Shown piece by piece: positions 1-9,660 of a DNA stretch of 64,000 bases. Within the stretch, counting starts at the first letter, position 1. The number at the start of each line of letters is the position of its first letter. Location: positions 50,925-114,924 of the forward strand of contig NZ_JAPDPI010000014.1 of NCBI RefSeq assembly GCF_026013615.1. Direction: 5' to 3'. Origin of the DNA: Plebeiibacterium marinum. GTDB taxonomy: Bacteria > Bacteroidota > Bacteroidia > Bacteroidales > Marinilabiliaceae. The notes below the pieces were generated by a model. It was not told where the DNA came from, made no database searches, and saw only the letters and a list, made by a program, of their open reading frames with translations. Both the position numbers and the translations under genes were made by a program.

Positions 1-859
1 GGGTTGGATAAATCATCTCAGCAAAAGGTTCATTTCCAAATCCTGCCACCCCAAATTCTTTTGATATACTTATCCCCAGTTCCTTTAATCCTTCGTAAAC
101 GCCAAATGCAGAATAATCACCAGCACAAAAAACAGCGTCGATCCCTTCCTTGGCTACTTCTTTTACTTTTAAATAGCCTGCTTCACGGGTAATAACATCT
201 TCCATTATCAATCCTTCATCCACTTTCCCAAAATAATCCTTCACTGCATCTTCATATCCTCTCCTGCGCTCACAATAAGCTTTTAGCAACCTGCTGCCCC
301 CAAAGTGTGCCACCCTTCGATACCCTGATTCCAATAACTTTTTAGTAGCCAGATATGCTCCGGTATAATTATCGTTGACAACCTTTGCTCCAGTCAGCTC
401 TTTGCTAACCCTATCAAACTGAACTAATGGAACTTTTGAATCTACTACATACTGAAAGTGTCCAAAATCATCGGTTTCACTTGAAATAGAAGTGATAATT
501 CCTGCAACACGGTTTTGCATCAGTGAGTTTACTGCTTTAACTTCAGACCTCAACTTTTCGTGACTTTGCATAATAAGCAAACTATAACCTGCAGGATTCA
601 ATATTTCTTCAACTCCACTAATCACATTGCTAAAAAAATGGCGGTTAATCCTTGGCACTATCATCCCAACCAAATCCGACCTGCCTTTTCTTAAAGAAGC
701 AGCCATTAAATTAGGTTGATACCCCATCTCTTTGGCAACTTTCTTTACCATCTCCCTGGTCTTTAGGCTAACCCTCTTATTATCAGCCAAAGCCCGTGAA
801 ATTGTTGAAGGGGTAACTCCCAACTTCTTTGCAATATCATTAATGGTAACCTTCTTCAT
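1..859 (-). CDS. LacI-family transcriptional regulator (C-terminus cut by window edge)
   Basis: The reading frame opens at an ATG at 859 and runs off the window start, about 286 codons. The N-terminus (MKKVTINDIAKKLGVTPSTI) is a typical LacI helix-turn-helix followed by the hinge region, then a periplasmic-binding-protein-like sensor domain (FFSNVISGVEE, VPLVQFDR, DAVFCAGDYSAFG). Such proteins are cytoplasmic repressors or activators of carbohydrate genes that respond to a sugar ligand. An 18-bp perfect inverted repeat lies immediately upstream (877-922), which suggests autoregulation. The ligand and the target genes lie outside the window or are unknown. The family call is firm. Confidence 0.93.
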   Translation of the reverse strand, partial: MKKVTINDIAKKLGVTPSTISRALADNKRVSLKTREMVKKVAKEMGYQPNLMAASLRKGRSDLVGMIVPRINRHFFSNVISGVEEILNPAGYSLLIMQSHEKLRSEVKAVNSLMQNRVAGIITSISSETDDFGHFQYVVDSKVPLVQFDRVSKELTGAKVVNDNYTGAYLATKKLLESGYRRVAHFGGSRLLKAYCERRRGYEDAVKDYFGKVDEGLIMEDVITREAGYLKVKEVAKEGIDAVFCAGDYSAFGVYEGLKELGISISKEFGVAGFGNEPFAEMIYPT

Positions 860-1252
860 TAGTTATAATTTACTGCAAATATACAAACGATTGCGCAATA
901 ATGTGCAATCGTTTGTATATTTTTTACACTTTATTATTTCCGCCACCACACAAACACCTTATTATCAACACGCTACCCCAATCTTAACAAAATCACCAGC
1001 AGCAAAAAAACAAATACTTGCCCAAAAATTGAACAACCTCTATTTATATTCTATTAAACATTTTCTATTTTCGGGCTGTTATTCTTACAATAGTTCGTTA
1101 GTTTTTTTTTATAAGTGTAAGATTATGAGATAATTAATAAAACCAACTTAAGTTAGGTAAAAATCTGATTTTAAGCATCTTGCAAATAAGTCTCTTATCT
1201 AAAGTCTAACGATCTGTTATCTTAGCAACATTTAAACAATTAATATATTTCT
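860..1252. other. Intergenic region between divergent LacI and carbonic anhydrase genes
   Basis: AT-rich. Apart from the operator at 877-922 I see no gene. An open frame across 732-1133 overlaps the LacI gene antisense and has no family features. No convincing TAnnTTTG/TTG promoter pair was found before the carbonic anhydrase; TATCTTAG at 1218-1225 is the nearest -7-like box. Confidence 0.5.
877..922. promoter_or_regulatory. Operator-like perfect inverted repeat upstream of the LacI regulator
   Basis: Arms 877-894 (AAATATACAAACGATTGC) and 905-922 are exact reverse complements separated by 10 bp. A smaller palindrome, ATTGCGCAAT at 890-899, overlaps the left arm and looks like a classic LacI-family half-site pair with a central CG. 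It lies 18 bp before the regulator start codon, so it probably binds that repressor. A role as a hairpin in the mRNA leader is possible but less likely. Confidence 0.75.
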
Positions 1253-1852
1253 ATGCTGTCATTAGATCATATTTTTGCCAAAAACAAAGAATGGGTAAAA
1301 GAAAAAACCCGGGAAGATACCGATTACTTTAAAAACCTGGCATTAGGACAAAGCCCTAAATATCTTTGGATAGGTTGCTCAGATAGTCGTGTTCCAGCAG
1401 CAGGGCATACCCATACAGAACCAGGGGATTTTTTTGTACACCGGAACATTGCCAACCAGGTAATTACCAACGACTCTAATGTAATGAGCGTAATTAAATA
1501 TGCGGTAGACTACCTAAAAGTAAAACACATTGTTATCTGTGGGCATTACGGATGTGGAGGAATTGCTGCAGCTGTAGACAACAACAAAGATGAATACCTG
1601 GGTGACTGGCTTTCCGGAATAAAAGATTCTTACAAAAAGAACAGTGAGATATTAAACAAATTTGATGACAAAGAAGAAATGTTGAATAAATTGTCGGAGA
1701 TAAATGTAGAAAGGCAAATTGAAAAACTATCAAACACCTCAATTGTACAACACGCCTGGGAAAGGAATCAGGAACTTTTTTTACACGGGTGGATATTTGA
1801 CCTAAAATCCGGGCATCTTAAAAAACTAATGGATGTAAAATCACCATATTAA
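1253..1852 (+). CDS. Beta-class carbonic anhydrase
   Basis: Predicted to interconvert CO2 and bicarbonate in the cytoplasm. The 199-residue length fits the bacterial beta class. The zinc site is visible: Cys42 in CSDSRVP with Asp44 and Arg46, and His98 plus Cys101 in the HYGCGG motif. The EPGDFFVHRNIAN segment is also characteristic. It is a single gene converging on the DUF3078 gene with a shared terminator between them. The start ATG at 1253 gives the usual N-terminal helix. It resembles the can/cynT group, but I cannot assign the subgroup. Confidence 0.95.
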   Translation: MLSLDHIFAKNKEWVKEKTREDTDYFKNLALGQSPKYLWIGCSDSRVPAAGHTHTEPGDFFVHRNIANQVITNDSNVMSVIKYAVDYLKVKHIVICGHYGCGGIAAAVDNNKDEYLGDWLSGIKDSYKKNSEILNKFDDKEEMLNKLSEINVERQIEKLSNTSIVQHAWERNQELFLHGWIFDLKSGHLKKLMDVKSPY

Positions 1853-1856
1853 AACA

Positions 1857-1887
1857 GAAAAGGAGCGTTATATAACCGCTCCTTTTT
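1857..1887. terminator. Bidirectional rho-independent terminator
   Basis: Stem AGGAGCG (1861-1867) pairs with CGCTCCT (1877-1883), 9-nt loop, flanked by an A-run on the left and a T-run on the right. It sits between two convergent genes and can serve both. Confidence 0.85.
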
Positions 1888-1894
1888 ATATTTC

Positions 1895-2785
1895 TTAAAA
1901 ACTATACGTCAACCCTGCGCCAAACAACTGTTTCATCTGGATTCGTGCCCCCTCTTCCACTCCGGCACTATTTACATACTTAATATCATCATCGTAAATA
2001 ATATTTGTTTTAAACACTGCACTTAAAAACTTATTAACTTTCATATCGAACCCTATTTCAAAATCTACATCAACATTCTGGGGGTTTTCAGAATAATTGG
2101 AAAAAAGGTCCAATCTGGAATAAACATTTACATTTTTGATTAAGTCCTTCTTCTGAGCCACTACTTTTACCGAAGCTCCATACTCACCCCTCATATGATC
2201 ATATTCTTCCTTTTCCATACCATAAGCCCCGGCATACGACAATGAATCGCTTGAAACAAAAGTCATTTTTGAAGCCAGAGGAGATATGAACATAGAAAAA
2301 TTGTCTGATGGTTTATAATCCATACCCAGCGAAAACTGCAAATAAGCAGGCGACATAAAATCTGAAATTTTAGTGGCCTGAACCAAAGGATCCTTATAAC
2401 CAACAGTAAACTGGGTTTTAAAATCAGCCAGGGCAGTATAAAACCAATGGTTACCATTTTCGTAACCAAGCTTTGAGGATACATACAGGCGATCTTCTGA
2501 CTTGGCAACTTTATAATCCCCTTGCTTGGTTAGTCCATACCCAAGATCCAAAGTATTGTCCCAGGCCAGTTTTTCTTTTTTATAATTTAAAAATCCTTTA
2601 AAAAGAAATGTTCCCGCCACGGTATTATTACCCCCACCAGACCAGTTGGTTAAGGAAACCTGAGAAAAATTGAGAGATGCACTACCCCCTACTTTCCAAT
2701 ATTTAATAGAATCGTTTTTTTCTTGCTGAGCGAAAACCCCGGTAGTGAGTGCGCATAAAAATGCAATTAGTACTATTTTCATCAT
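1895..2785 (-). CDS. DUF3078 family outer-membrane-associated protein
   Basis: 296 residues with an N-terminal signal peptide (MMKIVLIAFLCALTTGVFAQ). The motif SLNFSQVSLTNWSGGG near residues 37-52 is the hallmark of the DUF3078 family of Bacteroidota. The rest is alternating short beta strands ending in an aromatic residue (GAGLTYSF), as expected of an outer-membrane barrel. Its biochemical role is unknown. It lies 31 bp downstream of the mechanosensitive channel gene on the same strand, so the two may be co-transcribed. Confidence 0.85.
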   Translation of the reverse strand: MMKIVLIAFLCALTTGVFAQQEKNDSIKYWKVGGSASLNFSQVSLTNWSGGGNNTVAGTFLFKGFLNYKKEKLAWDNTLDLGYGLTKQGDYKVAKSEDRLYVSSKLGYENGNHWFYTALADFKTQFTVGYKDPLVQATKISDFMSPAYLQFSLGMDYKPSDNFSMFISPLASKMTFVSSDSLSYAGAYGMEKEEYDHMRGEYGASVKVVAQKKDLIKNVNVYSRLDLFSNYSENPQNVDVDFEIGFDMKVNKFLSAVFKTNIIYDDDIKYVNSAGVEEGARIQMKQLFGAGLTYSF

Positions 2786-2816
2786 TGTGTGAAGTTTAGA
2801 ATTATTTACTTATTAT

Positions 2817-3635
2817 TTATTCTGCTTTAAATAAATGTACATCGGTTTGTGGAAATGGTATAGAAACTCCTTGCTTGTCGAATGCCTTTTTAACAGCCTC
2901 ATTCATATAGAAGAATACTCCCCAGTAATCTTCACCTTTACACCATACCCTTGTGGTAATATTAACCGAACTATCAGCCAACTCTCCAACTGCAACAAAT
3001 GGTTCCGGTGTTTCAAAGATTTTATCATTTTGGCTGATAACATCCAGAATTATTCCCTTGGCCTTATCAATATCATCTCCATATCCTATCCCAAAAGAAA
3101 AATCTACTCTCCTGTTAGATTCTCTTGAATAATTTATCAAACTGGACGTTGACAGCCCACCATTAGGAATGAAAATAACACGGTTATCGGGCGTATTTAA
3201 AATAGTGCTGAAAATTTGAATTTCCTGCACCGTTCCCTTATATCCCTGCGCTTCAATAAAATCACCTTTTTTAAATGGCTTTAACACCAGCAACATTACA
3301 CCCCCGGCAAAATTCTGTAGCGTTCCTGACAAAGCCATACCCACAGCTAAACCTGCGGCACCTAAAATAGCTATAAACGAAGTCATTTGAATGCCAACCA
3401 TCGACATCACGCTGATCACCAACAAAATTTTAAGTATGTAACTCAGTAATCCAACCAAAAAAGGCTGAAGCGTTACATCAACTTGTTTTATCTGGAATGC
3501 CTTCTTCATTCCTTTGGTGATCTTGGCAATCACCCAAAAACCCACTATTAAAGTAATAATAGCCAAAACCAATTGCCCTCCATAGGCTACAATATACCCC
3601 TTTGAAGATTCAAAAAGATCCATAATCTGTTCCAT
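2817..3635 (-). CDS. Small-conductance mechanosensitive channel (MscS family)
   Basis: 272 residues, the size of E. coli MscS. Three N-terminal membrane segments are visible, the last being the glycine/alanine-rich pore helix (LGAAGLAVGMALSGTLQNFAGG, given here only by its type: alternating Gly and Ala, about residues 92-113). The cytoplasmic beta domain follows with the motif FIPNGGL and YGDDIDKAK. Predicted to open on membrane tension and release solutes during hypo-osmotic shock. It probably shares a transcript with the DUF3078 gene. Confidence 0.93.
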   Translation of the reverse strand: MEQIMDLFESSKGYIVAYGGQLVLAIITLIVGFWVIAKITKGMKKAFQIKQVDVTLQPFLVGLLSYILKILLVISVMSMVGIQMTSFIAILGAAGLAVGMALSGTLQNFAGGVMLLVLKPFKKGDFIEAQGYKGTVQEIQIFSTILNTPDNRVIFIPNGGLSTSSLINYSRESNRRVDFSFGIGYGDDIDKAKGIILDVISQNDKIFETPEPFVAVGELADSSVNITTRVWCKGEDYWGVFFYMNEAVKKAFDKQGVSIPFPQTDVHLFKAE

Positions 3636-3799
3636 AATTTTAAATTGAATTTAGGTTCAAAAATCTATTTATCGTACTACAGTTACAAGAACATTAAACC
3701 AAATTATACAAATAATGTTCAACCAAGTCACAAATTACAGGTATTTTAATATGAAAGTCAACTATTATTTTCAATAGCGAAGATAATTCCCATGGAAAC

Positions 3800-4795
3800 T
3801 CACAACGAACTTCGTTCAATTATTTCTGTATCAACAAATTCGTTCAATTTAAGCTCCTGTTCTACAAAATAGGCCATTTTTTTGCCCATCAAAGCAAAAT
3901 CTGTAGAAAGCACACTGATCCCATCTTTAATATACTTTTTTGTTGGGGTTTCATTATACGAGATAATCCCTATGTCTGTCCCTAACACCAACCCTTTATC
4001 TGAAGACATATCAAGCAGAATAGCCAACACCCGGTCGCTTACTGTAAAATAAAGCTCTCCTTTCTGTGGATGCAAATCGTCTAATGAATAAATTACATCA
4101 TGATGAATTTGTCTTTCAGAACAGTATTTTTTGAAGTACTCCACAGTTTCTTTGGGATGGTTTGTATACTCAGGATATACTAACAAAAGCCTGGAATACC
4201 GTTTTAACTTATCCTCAACTTTTAAGAGGTTATTGTACACCGGAGCTCCAAAATCCTGTCCTATAAATGAACTTTTAGGCGGAACATTAATTTTCCAGTC
4301 GATACATAAAAGCTTAGATGGGTCAATAAGCTTCAAGGCGGATTTCACCCTGTCATCATCAAAATTCATAATAATATAATGACTGTACTTTCCTGCAGCA
4401 TTTCTTACAATATCCTCAAATACCCTGGGATTGTAATGATGAAAATGCACATCTACGTTCACCCGGCTGGGCAGAGCAGACCTGAAAGCACCGTAGAGCA
4501 CCTCTTTATATGCCTTGAGCGTATCTAAAAAAAGAAATACATTGGAAGTATTACTTGAAACATAATACCCTTTATTAGGCACAGATTCTATTAATCTGCG
4601 ATTTTTCAATTCACTGTATGCCTTAAAAACCGTATCACGGCTTAATCCGCACCTGGAACACATTTCATTAACAGAAGGCAGGTTGTCGCCCACCTTCATC
4701 TTGTTACTTTTTACAGCCTCTTCAAAAGCATCTACTACCTGTAAAAATTTTGGAACACTAGAACTTTCGTCAATATTTGGAATAAAATCACTCAT
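3800..4795 (-). CDS. GntR-family regulator with LacI-type sensor domain
   Basis: 331 residues. The N-terminal about 75 residues form a GntR winged helix (VGDNLPSVNEMCSRCGLSRD, then AYSELKNRRLIESVPNKGYYV). The remainder resembles a periplasmic-binding-protein sensor domain (LVLGTDIGIISYNETP, GISVLSTDFALMGKKMA) of the LacI/GalR fold. This combination is common among Bacteroidota regulators of sugar utilisation. No sugar-use operon lies beside it here, so it is probably an orphan regulator. Ligand unknown. Confidence 0.88.
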   Translation of the reverse strand: MSDFIPNIDESSSVPKFLQVVDAFEEAVKSNKMKVGDNLPSVNEMCSRCGLSRDTVFKAYSELKNRRLIESVPNKGYYVSSNTSNVFLFLDTLKAYKEVLYGAFRSALPSRVNVDVHFHHYNPRVFEDIVRNAAGKYSHYIIMNFDDDRVKSALKLIDPSKLLCIDWKINVPPKSSFIGQDFGAPVYNNLLKVEDKLKRYSRLLLVYPEYTNHPKETVEYFKKYCSERQIHHDVIYSLDDLHPQKGELYFTVSDRVLAILLDMSSDKGLVLGTDIGIISYNETPTKKYIKDGISVLSTDFALMGKKMAYFVEQELKLNEFVDTEIIERSSL

Positions 4796-4879
4796 GGCAA
4801 CTATTAAAGTTTTTTTTAATTAATTGAATGCCCCCACACTCAATGTTCAATTCATTGCTTTTTACCACTAAAGTATATT

Positions 4880-5995
4880 CTATTCTTGGGTTAGTTTTTT
4901 TGCTTCTGTTAAAGAAATCCTTTGACCATCTTTAAAAGCTATTATAAAACAATCCTTTACTTTTTCCTGCACCATACCAACCTGTTTGCTAATTCCACTA
5001 AAACTATCCGACTCTCCCACTGCGTATTTAAAATACTTTCCATCCTTATATTCATATAAATCAGCAAACTTTTTATATATCGAGGTTCCCTGTTTTATTT
5101 GTCGCTTGCTGCTAGCCACCTGGATTCGATACAAAACACCTGGGCCTGTTGTTTTTTTCGGGGTTTCTTTTATCTCAATATTGTTTTTAGCCTCAAAGTT
5201 ATTTTTATAATCCCTAAATGCCCTGTAAATACCGGAGGCAAGCAATGTTTGCCCTTCGTTTGACGATAAATATTTTTCCTCTATAGAATTACTCAAAAAT
5301 CCCAATTCAACTAACACCCCAGGCATAGCAATCTCGCGCAAAACCAAGAAACCAGCCTGCTTCACACCACGGTTTCTTCTACCTACCCGCTCTCCAAACT
5401 GATGCTGAACCATATCTGCCATTTCCAGACTTTGGTTTAAATATATATTCTGATATAGTTCAAAAATGATATAAGACTCTGCTAAATTCGGGTCAAAATC
5501 TTCATAAGTTGTTGAATAATCGTCTTCCAAAACTATTACTGAGTTTTCCTTTTTTGCAACCTCTAAATTATCCTGGGTTCGATGAAGCCCTAAAGCAAAG
5601 GTTTCTGTTCCAGTAATCTTAGGATTAGAAATATAATTTGCATGTATGGATATAAACAAGCTGGCATCTGACTTATTAGCTATTTTTGCCCGTTCTTTTA
5701 ATGGTACAAAAACATCTTTTTTACGGGTATATACAACCTCAACTTCCGGCATATACTTTTCAATATAATTTCCAAGCTTTAATGCAACAGCCAAAACCAC
5801 ATCTTTCTCCTTTGCATATTTACCATGTGCTCCGGGGTCTTTCCCTCCATGTCCTGCATCAATAACCACCCTTTGAAATTTTCCGGTAGTTTGTCCTGTT
5901 ACCGGATTTGCATAAAAAGTCATCATTAAAACAAACACCGGCAAACACCATATAATATTTTTGATATTCATTCCCTTAATAATAGTTTGACTCAT
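4880..5995 (-). CDS. N-acetylmuramoyl-L-alanine amidase (Amidase_3) with SPOR-like C-terminus
   Basis: Predicted to cleave the amide bond between MurNAc and L-alanine in peptidoglycan. A signal peptide occupies the N-terminus; the start may be at 5995 or at the second Met at 5971. The zinc-amidase motifs are present: VVIDAGHGGKDPG, a Glu in AKEKD, the His in FISIHANYI, and the catalytic Glu in VLVELGFLSN. The last about 80 residues (YRIQVASSK to CFIIAFKDG) look like a SPOR domain that binds denuded glycan at the septum. It is transcribed divergently from the LptD-like gene. Confidence 0.9.
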   Translation of the reverse strand: MSQTIIKGMNIKNIIWCLPVFVLMMTFYANPVTGQTTGKFQRVVIDAGHGGKDPGAHGKYAKEKDVVLAVALKLGNYIEKYMPEVEVVYTRKKDVFVPLKERAKIANKSDASLFISIHANYISNPKITGTETFALGLHRTQDNLEVAKKENSVIVLEDDYSTTYEDFDPNLAESYIIFELYQNIYLNQSLEMADMVQHQFGERVGRRNRGVKQAGFLVLREIAMPGVLVELGFLSNSIEEKYLSSNEGQTLLASGIYRAFRDYKNNFEAKNNIEIKETPKKTTGPGVLYRIQVASSKRQIKQGTSIYKKFADLYEYKDGKYFKYAVGESDSFSGISKQVGMVQEKVKDCFIIAFKDGQRISLTEAKKLTQE

Positions 5996-6380
5996 TTTAC
6001 TTTTGTCCTCAGCTACATCCTATACTCAGTCACAAATTCCTCTATACTGCCGCAACCACATTCCCATGAAGTTTTCGGCTCAGTTTCATCCAAAGTTATA
6101 GTCTTATAACCTGACTGTTGGTTGCTTCTTTATTATATTTTTCAAATAATGTTCAAAAATAACCTTTGACAATGAAATAACTATCCTCTTTTCTGAAAAA
6201 TAATGAATTTTTTAGCTTAAAATATGCATTAATTAAAACCATGGCAGATTATTTGCTAACAGATGTCGGCAATAAATACAAATAATTACTATTTCAAGGC
6301 GCTTATTTTATAAATAAAAAGTCTCTATCATCAATTTTTATTTATTTTTGTCGCAACTTGAAAATTAAAGAATCAAAGCA
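5996..6380. other. Divergent promoter region between amidase and LptD-like gene
   Basis: AT-rich region of 385 bp without a plausible gene. It must hold promoters for both neighbours. The only element I can point to is the -7-like box at 6343-6350. Confidence 0.6.
6343..6350 (+). promoter_or_regulatory. Bacteroidota-type -7 box (TAnnTTTG) before the LptD-like gene
   Basis: TATTTTTG matches the TAnnTTTG consensus and lies 31 bp before the TTG start codon at 6381. I see no good -33 TTG at the expected distance, so support is partial. Confidence 0.35.
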
Positions 6381-9149
6381 TTGAATCAAAATAAAAACAA
6401 CATACACACCGGATATACAACCAAGGTTTATCCGCTATTTATTTTATTGATTTACAGTCTATTTTTCAATTTATCATTTGCCCAGGTATCACAAAATGAT
6501 ACCATAGCTACCCTGTCAAATGATTCAATTGTTGCCCCACTTGACTCTACCGGGGTTTCCGGATCCTCTGATTCTAAGGGACTGGGGATAGAAGCCGATG
6601 TAGAATACACTGCCAAAGATTCAATCATCATGACCATGGATGGATCTAAAAAGGTTTTTTTATATGGCGATGCCGAAGTAAAGTATTTAGATATTACGCT
6701 AACTGCCGCCTGTATCGAACTCGACCTGGACAGCAGTTTAACCTATGCCTACGGAATTGAAGATTCCTTAGGTGTTGCCAGCGGACTGCCTGTATTTACA
6801 GACAAAAGCGGTTCGTACGAAATGAAAAAGATAAAATACAATTTCGAAAGCAAAAAGGCTATTATCGAACATGTTGTTACTGAACAGGGCGAAGGATATG
6901 TTGTTAGCGAATATGCAAAAAAAGCACCTGATGATTCATTTTCGATAAAAGACGGACATTATAGTACATGCGACAACCATGAACACCCTCACTTTTACCT
7001 TAACCTTACAAAAGCCAAGGTTATTCCAGGTAAAAAAACCATCACTGGTCCGGCCTATCTGGTTGTTGAAGACATCCCGCTGCCAATTGGGATTCCGTTT
7101 GCAGTTATACCCAACACAAGCAGCTATAGTTCAGGTATAATCATGCCTTCGTATGGAGAAGAAAGCAACAGGGGTCTGTTTTTACGCGACGGAGGCTATT
7201 ACTGGGCTGCCAGTGATTACTTCGACATGGCCATTACGGGTGATTTATATGCCAACGAATCCTGGGGTTTAAGGGGTAATTCCAAATACAAACTCAACTA
7301 TAAGTTTTCAGGAAATTTAAGCGTTCAATACATAGTGAATGTAAATAGCGAAAAGGATCTCCCTGATTACAGCAAATCAAAGGATTTTTCTATAAACTGG
7401 TCTCACCGTCAGGATTCCAAAGCCAATCCATTTCAAACCTTTTCAGCAAGTGTAAACTTTTCAAGTAGTTCGTTTGACCAAAACAACGTTACAAGTGTAA
7501 TCAACCCAAATAAACTGGCGCAAAACACTAAACGTTCAAGTATATCTTACAGCAGGAGGTTTCCTAATTCACCGTTCAACTTTTCGGCCAATATTTTAGC
7601 ATCACAAAACACACGTGATACTACCATTAGCCTTACTACTCCTGACCTTACTTTAACCATGAACAGGATTTTTCCCTTTAAGAGGAAAAATAAAATTGGC
7701 TCTAAGGAAGCATGGTACGAAAAATTAAGTTTGTCGTATACTGCAAATTTAAGGAATTCCCTGAACGCAAAGGAGTATGAATTCTCTGAAAAAAAATTCC
7801 CTCAGGAATGGGAAAACGGCGTTAAACACTCCGTACCTCTTTCTTTAAACCTGAAATTACTAAAGTACTTTACTTTAACTCCATCTGTAAATTATACAGA
7901 AAGGTGGTACAGTAAATCAATAACAAAAGAATGGGATGAAGAGCTTGGAAAAGTGGTAACAGCCGATACAACCAACGGCTTTAAAAGGGTATACGACTAC
8001 AGCTATTCTGTAAGCACCTCCACCAAGTTTTATACTATGTATACTCCGTGGCGCAAATTATTTGGTAAGAAAGTAGACCGGATAAGACATGTAATGACAC
8101 CTTCGGCAAGTTTATCCTATCGCCCCGACTTTGGAGATGAAAAATTTGGTTACTATGACTGGTTTGAATATTACAACCCTAATTTAGATTCGATAATCAG
8201 GCATGAGTATTCACGATACGAAGGAGCCCTTTATGGTACTCCGGGCAAAGGAAAATCAGGATCTTTAGGCCTTTCTGTTGGCAACACCCTTGAGATGAAG
8301 GTAAAAAGCGAAAGAGACACTACCGGCTTTAAAAAAATAAAAATACTGGAGAGCCTGAACTTCTCCACATCACACAACTTCCTGGCCGACTCTCTGAAAT
8401 GGTCGAGAATAAATATGAGCGGAAGAACCAAAATATTAGGGACCAGTATCAATTTTGGGGCTACCTTTGATCCTTATGCCTTAGACACTACTGCCACAGG
8501 TTCACCAATTCGCATCAATACATCGTTATGGAAGGCGGACAGAAAATTAGTAAGAATGGAATCTGCAAACCTAAGCTTTGGTTTGTCATTTGGTTCTGAA
8601 AAGCTTAAAAAATGGAGAGAACAGAGAAACGGAACCGATTCTGAAGAAGAAGAAACTGACGAATCCCAGTTACCTGAGGATGAAATGTTAGACAATCCAC
8701 TGGACCGGGTTGATCGTTTAGGCGATGATTTTGCCGAGACACGGGGTACCCGCGAAACACTTATGGACGACGATGGATATACAAAGTTTGAATTTCCATG
8801 GAACATTTCACTGAACTATAGTTTTCGATTAAGCAACGGCGAATTTGACAAGCAAAAAATGGCTTACAAGAAAAAGATAACTTCGGATATTAATTTTAAT
8901 GGAGATTTCTCTTTAACCCCCAAATGGAAATTTTCTTTTTCTTCGGGATATAACTTTGACAGAAAAGAAATATCACACACAAACCTTAGAATATCAAGAG
9001 ACTTACACTGCTGGGGCATGAGCTTCAACCTGGTTCCTGTAGGAAGGTATAAATCTTACTTTTTTACACTTAACGTAAACTCTTCCATACTTCAGGATCT
9101 GAAATACGACAAACGAAGTAGTCCCAGAGACAATCCTAATTTCTTTTAG
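6381..9149 (+). CDS. lptD: LptD-like LPS assembly outer-membrane protein
   Basis: 922 residues with an N-terminal hydrophobic signal (YPLFILLIYSLFFNLSFAQ). Residues about 55-200 form an OstA/LptA-like domain (VEYTAKDSIIMTMDGSKKVF, DAEVKYLDITLTA). The rest is a large beta barrel typical of Bacteroidota LptD homologues. In the family, LptD with LptE inserts lipopolysaccharide into the outer leaflet. The frame begins at a TTG at 6381; no ATG precedes the signal peptide, so TTG is the likely start. A Glu/Asp-rich insert lies around residues 750-790. RidA follows 45 bp downstream and could share the transcript. Confidence 0.85.
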   Translation: MNQNKNNIHTGYTTKVYPLFILLIYSLFFNLSFAQVSQNDTIATLSNDSIVAPLDSTGVSGSSDSKGLGIEADVEYTAKDSIIMTMDGSKKVFLYGDAEVKYLDITLTAACIELDLDSSLTYAYGIEDSLGVASGLPVFTDKSGSYEMKKIKYNFESKKAIIEHVVTEQGEGYVVSEYAKKAPDDSFSIKDGHYSTCDNHEHPHFYLNLTKAKVIPGKKTITGPAYLVVEDIPLPIGIPFAVIPNTSSYSSGIIMPSYGEESNRGLFLRDGGYYWAASDYFDMAITGDLYANESWGLRGNSKYKLNYKFSGNLSVQYIVNVNSEKDLPDYSKSKDFSINWSHRQDSKANPFQTFSASVNFSSSSFDQNNVTSVINPNKLAQNTKRSSISYSRRFPNSPFNFSANILASQNTRDTTISLTTPDLTLTMNRIFPFKRKNKIGSKEAWYEKLSLSYTANLRNSLNAKEYEFSEKKFPQEWENGVKHSVPLSLNLKLLKYFTLTPSVNYTERWYSKSITKEWDEELGKVVTADTTNGFKRVYDYSYSVSTSTKFYTMYTPWRKLFGKKVDRIRHVMTPSASLSYRPDFGDEKFGYYDWFEYYNPNLDSIIRHEYSRYEGALYGTPGKGKSGSLGLSVGNTLEMKVKSERDTTGFKKIKILESLNFSTSHNFLADSLKWSRINMSGRTKILGTSINFGATFDPYALDTTATGSPIRINTSLWKADRKLVRMESANLSFGLSFGSEKLKKWREQRNGTDSEEEETDESQLPEDEMLDNPLDRVDRLGDDFAETRGTRETLMDDDGYTKFEFPWNISLNYSFRLSNGEFDKQKMAYKKKITSDINFNGDFSLTPKWKFSFSSGYNFDRKEISHTNLRISRDLHCWGMSFNLVPVGRYKSYFFTLNVNSSILQDLKYDKRSSPRDNPNFF

Positions 9150-9194
9150 CACATTAAGTTCTAACGTAAGATATTAAACATAAAATTACCCAAA

Positions 9195-9575
9195 ATGAAA
9201 AAAGTAATCAGCACCCCCAATGCACCAGCAGCTATAGGTCCATATAGCCAGGCAATAGAAGCAAACGGAATGCTATTCATATCAGGACAAATTCCCATTA
9301 ATCCGGAAACCGGAAATATTGTAGAAGGTGGAATAATTGAACAAACAGAGCAGGTAATGAAAAACATTGAGGCCATACTTTCTGAAGCTGGCTACTCTTT
9401 TTGCGACGTTATTAAATCAACTTGCTTGCTTTCGGATATGGCAAACTTTAAGGAGATGAATGAAGTGTATGGGAAGTGTTATACAGAAAACCCGCCTGCC
9501 AGAGCTGCCTTTGCAGTGAAAGAACTTCCCCTGGGCGTTTTAGTAGAAATTGAAACAATTGCAGTTAAACAGTAA
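9195..9575 (+). CDS. ridA: RidA/YjgF family enamine/imine deaminase
   Basis: 126 residues, the standard family length. It hydrolyses reactive 2-aminoacrylate and related enamines or imines made by PLP enzymes. Family motifs: AIGPYSQAI near the N-terminus, LFISGQIP, and the active-site region PPARAAFAVKELPLGVLVEIE with the conserved Arg and Glu. A strong terminator follows. Cytosolic trimer by family knowledge. Confidence 0.96.
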   Translation: MKKVISTPNAPAAIGPYSQAIEANGMLFISGQIPINPETGNIVEGGIIEQTEQVMKNIEAILSEAGYSFCDVIKSTCLLSDMANFKEMNEVYGKCYTENPPARAAFAVKELPLGVLVEIETIAVKQ

Positions 9576-9598
9576 ATTTTAACGCATTATAAAACCAG

Positions 9599-9628
9599 GC
9601 CAACCTACATCGGGTTGGCTTTTTTTTG
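9599..9628 (+). terminator. Rho-independent terminator after ridA
   Basis: Stem GCCAACC (9599-9605) pairs with GGTTGGC (9613-9619), 7-nt loop, followed by eight T. Confidence 0.9.
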
Positions 9629-9660
9629 CACCTTAACTACAAAACAAAGTATCAACCAAA

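Noticed and set aside
732..1133. Plus-strand frame of 133 codons at the LacI promoter
   Set aside because: Antisense to the LacI gene start and crossing its operator; no coding features.
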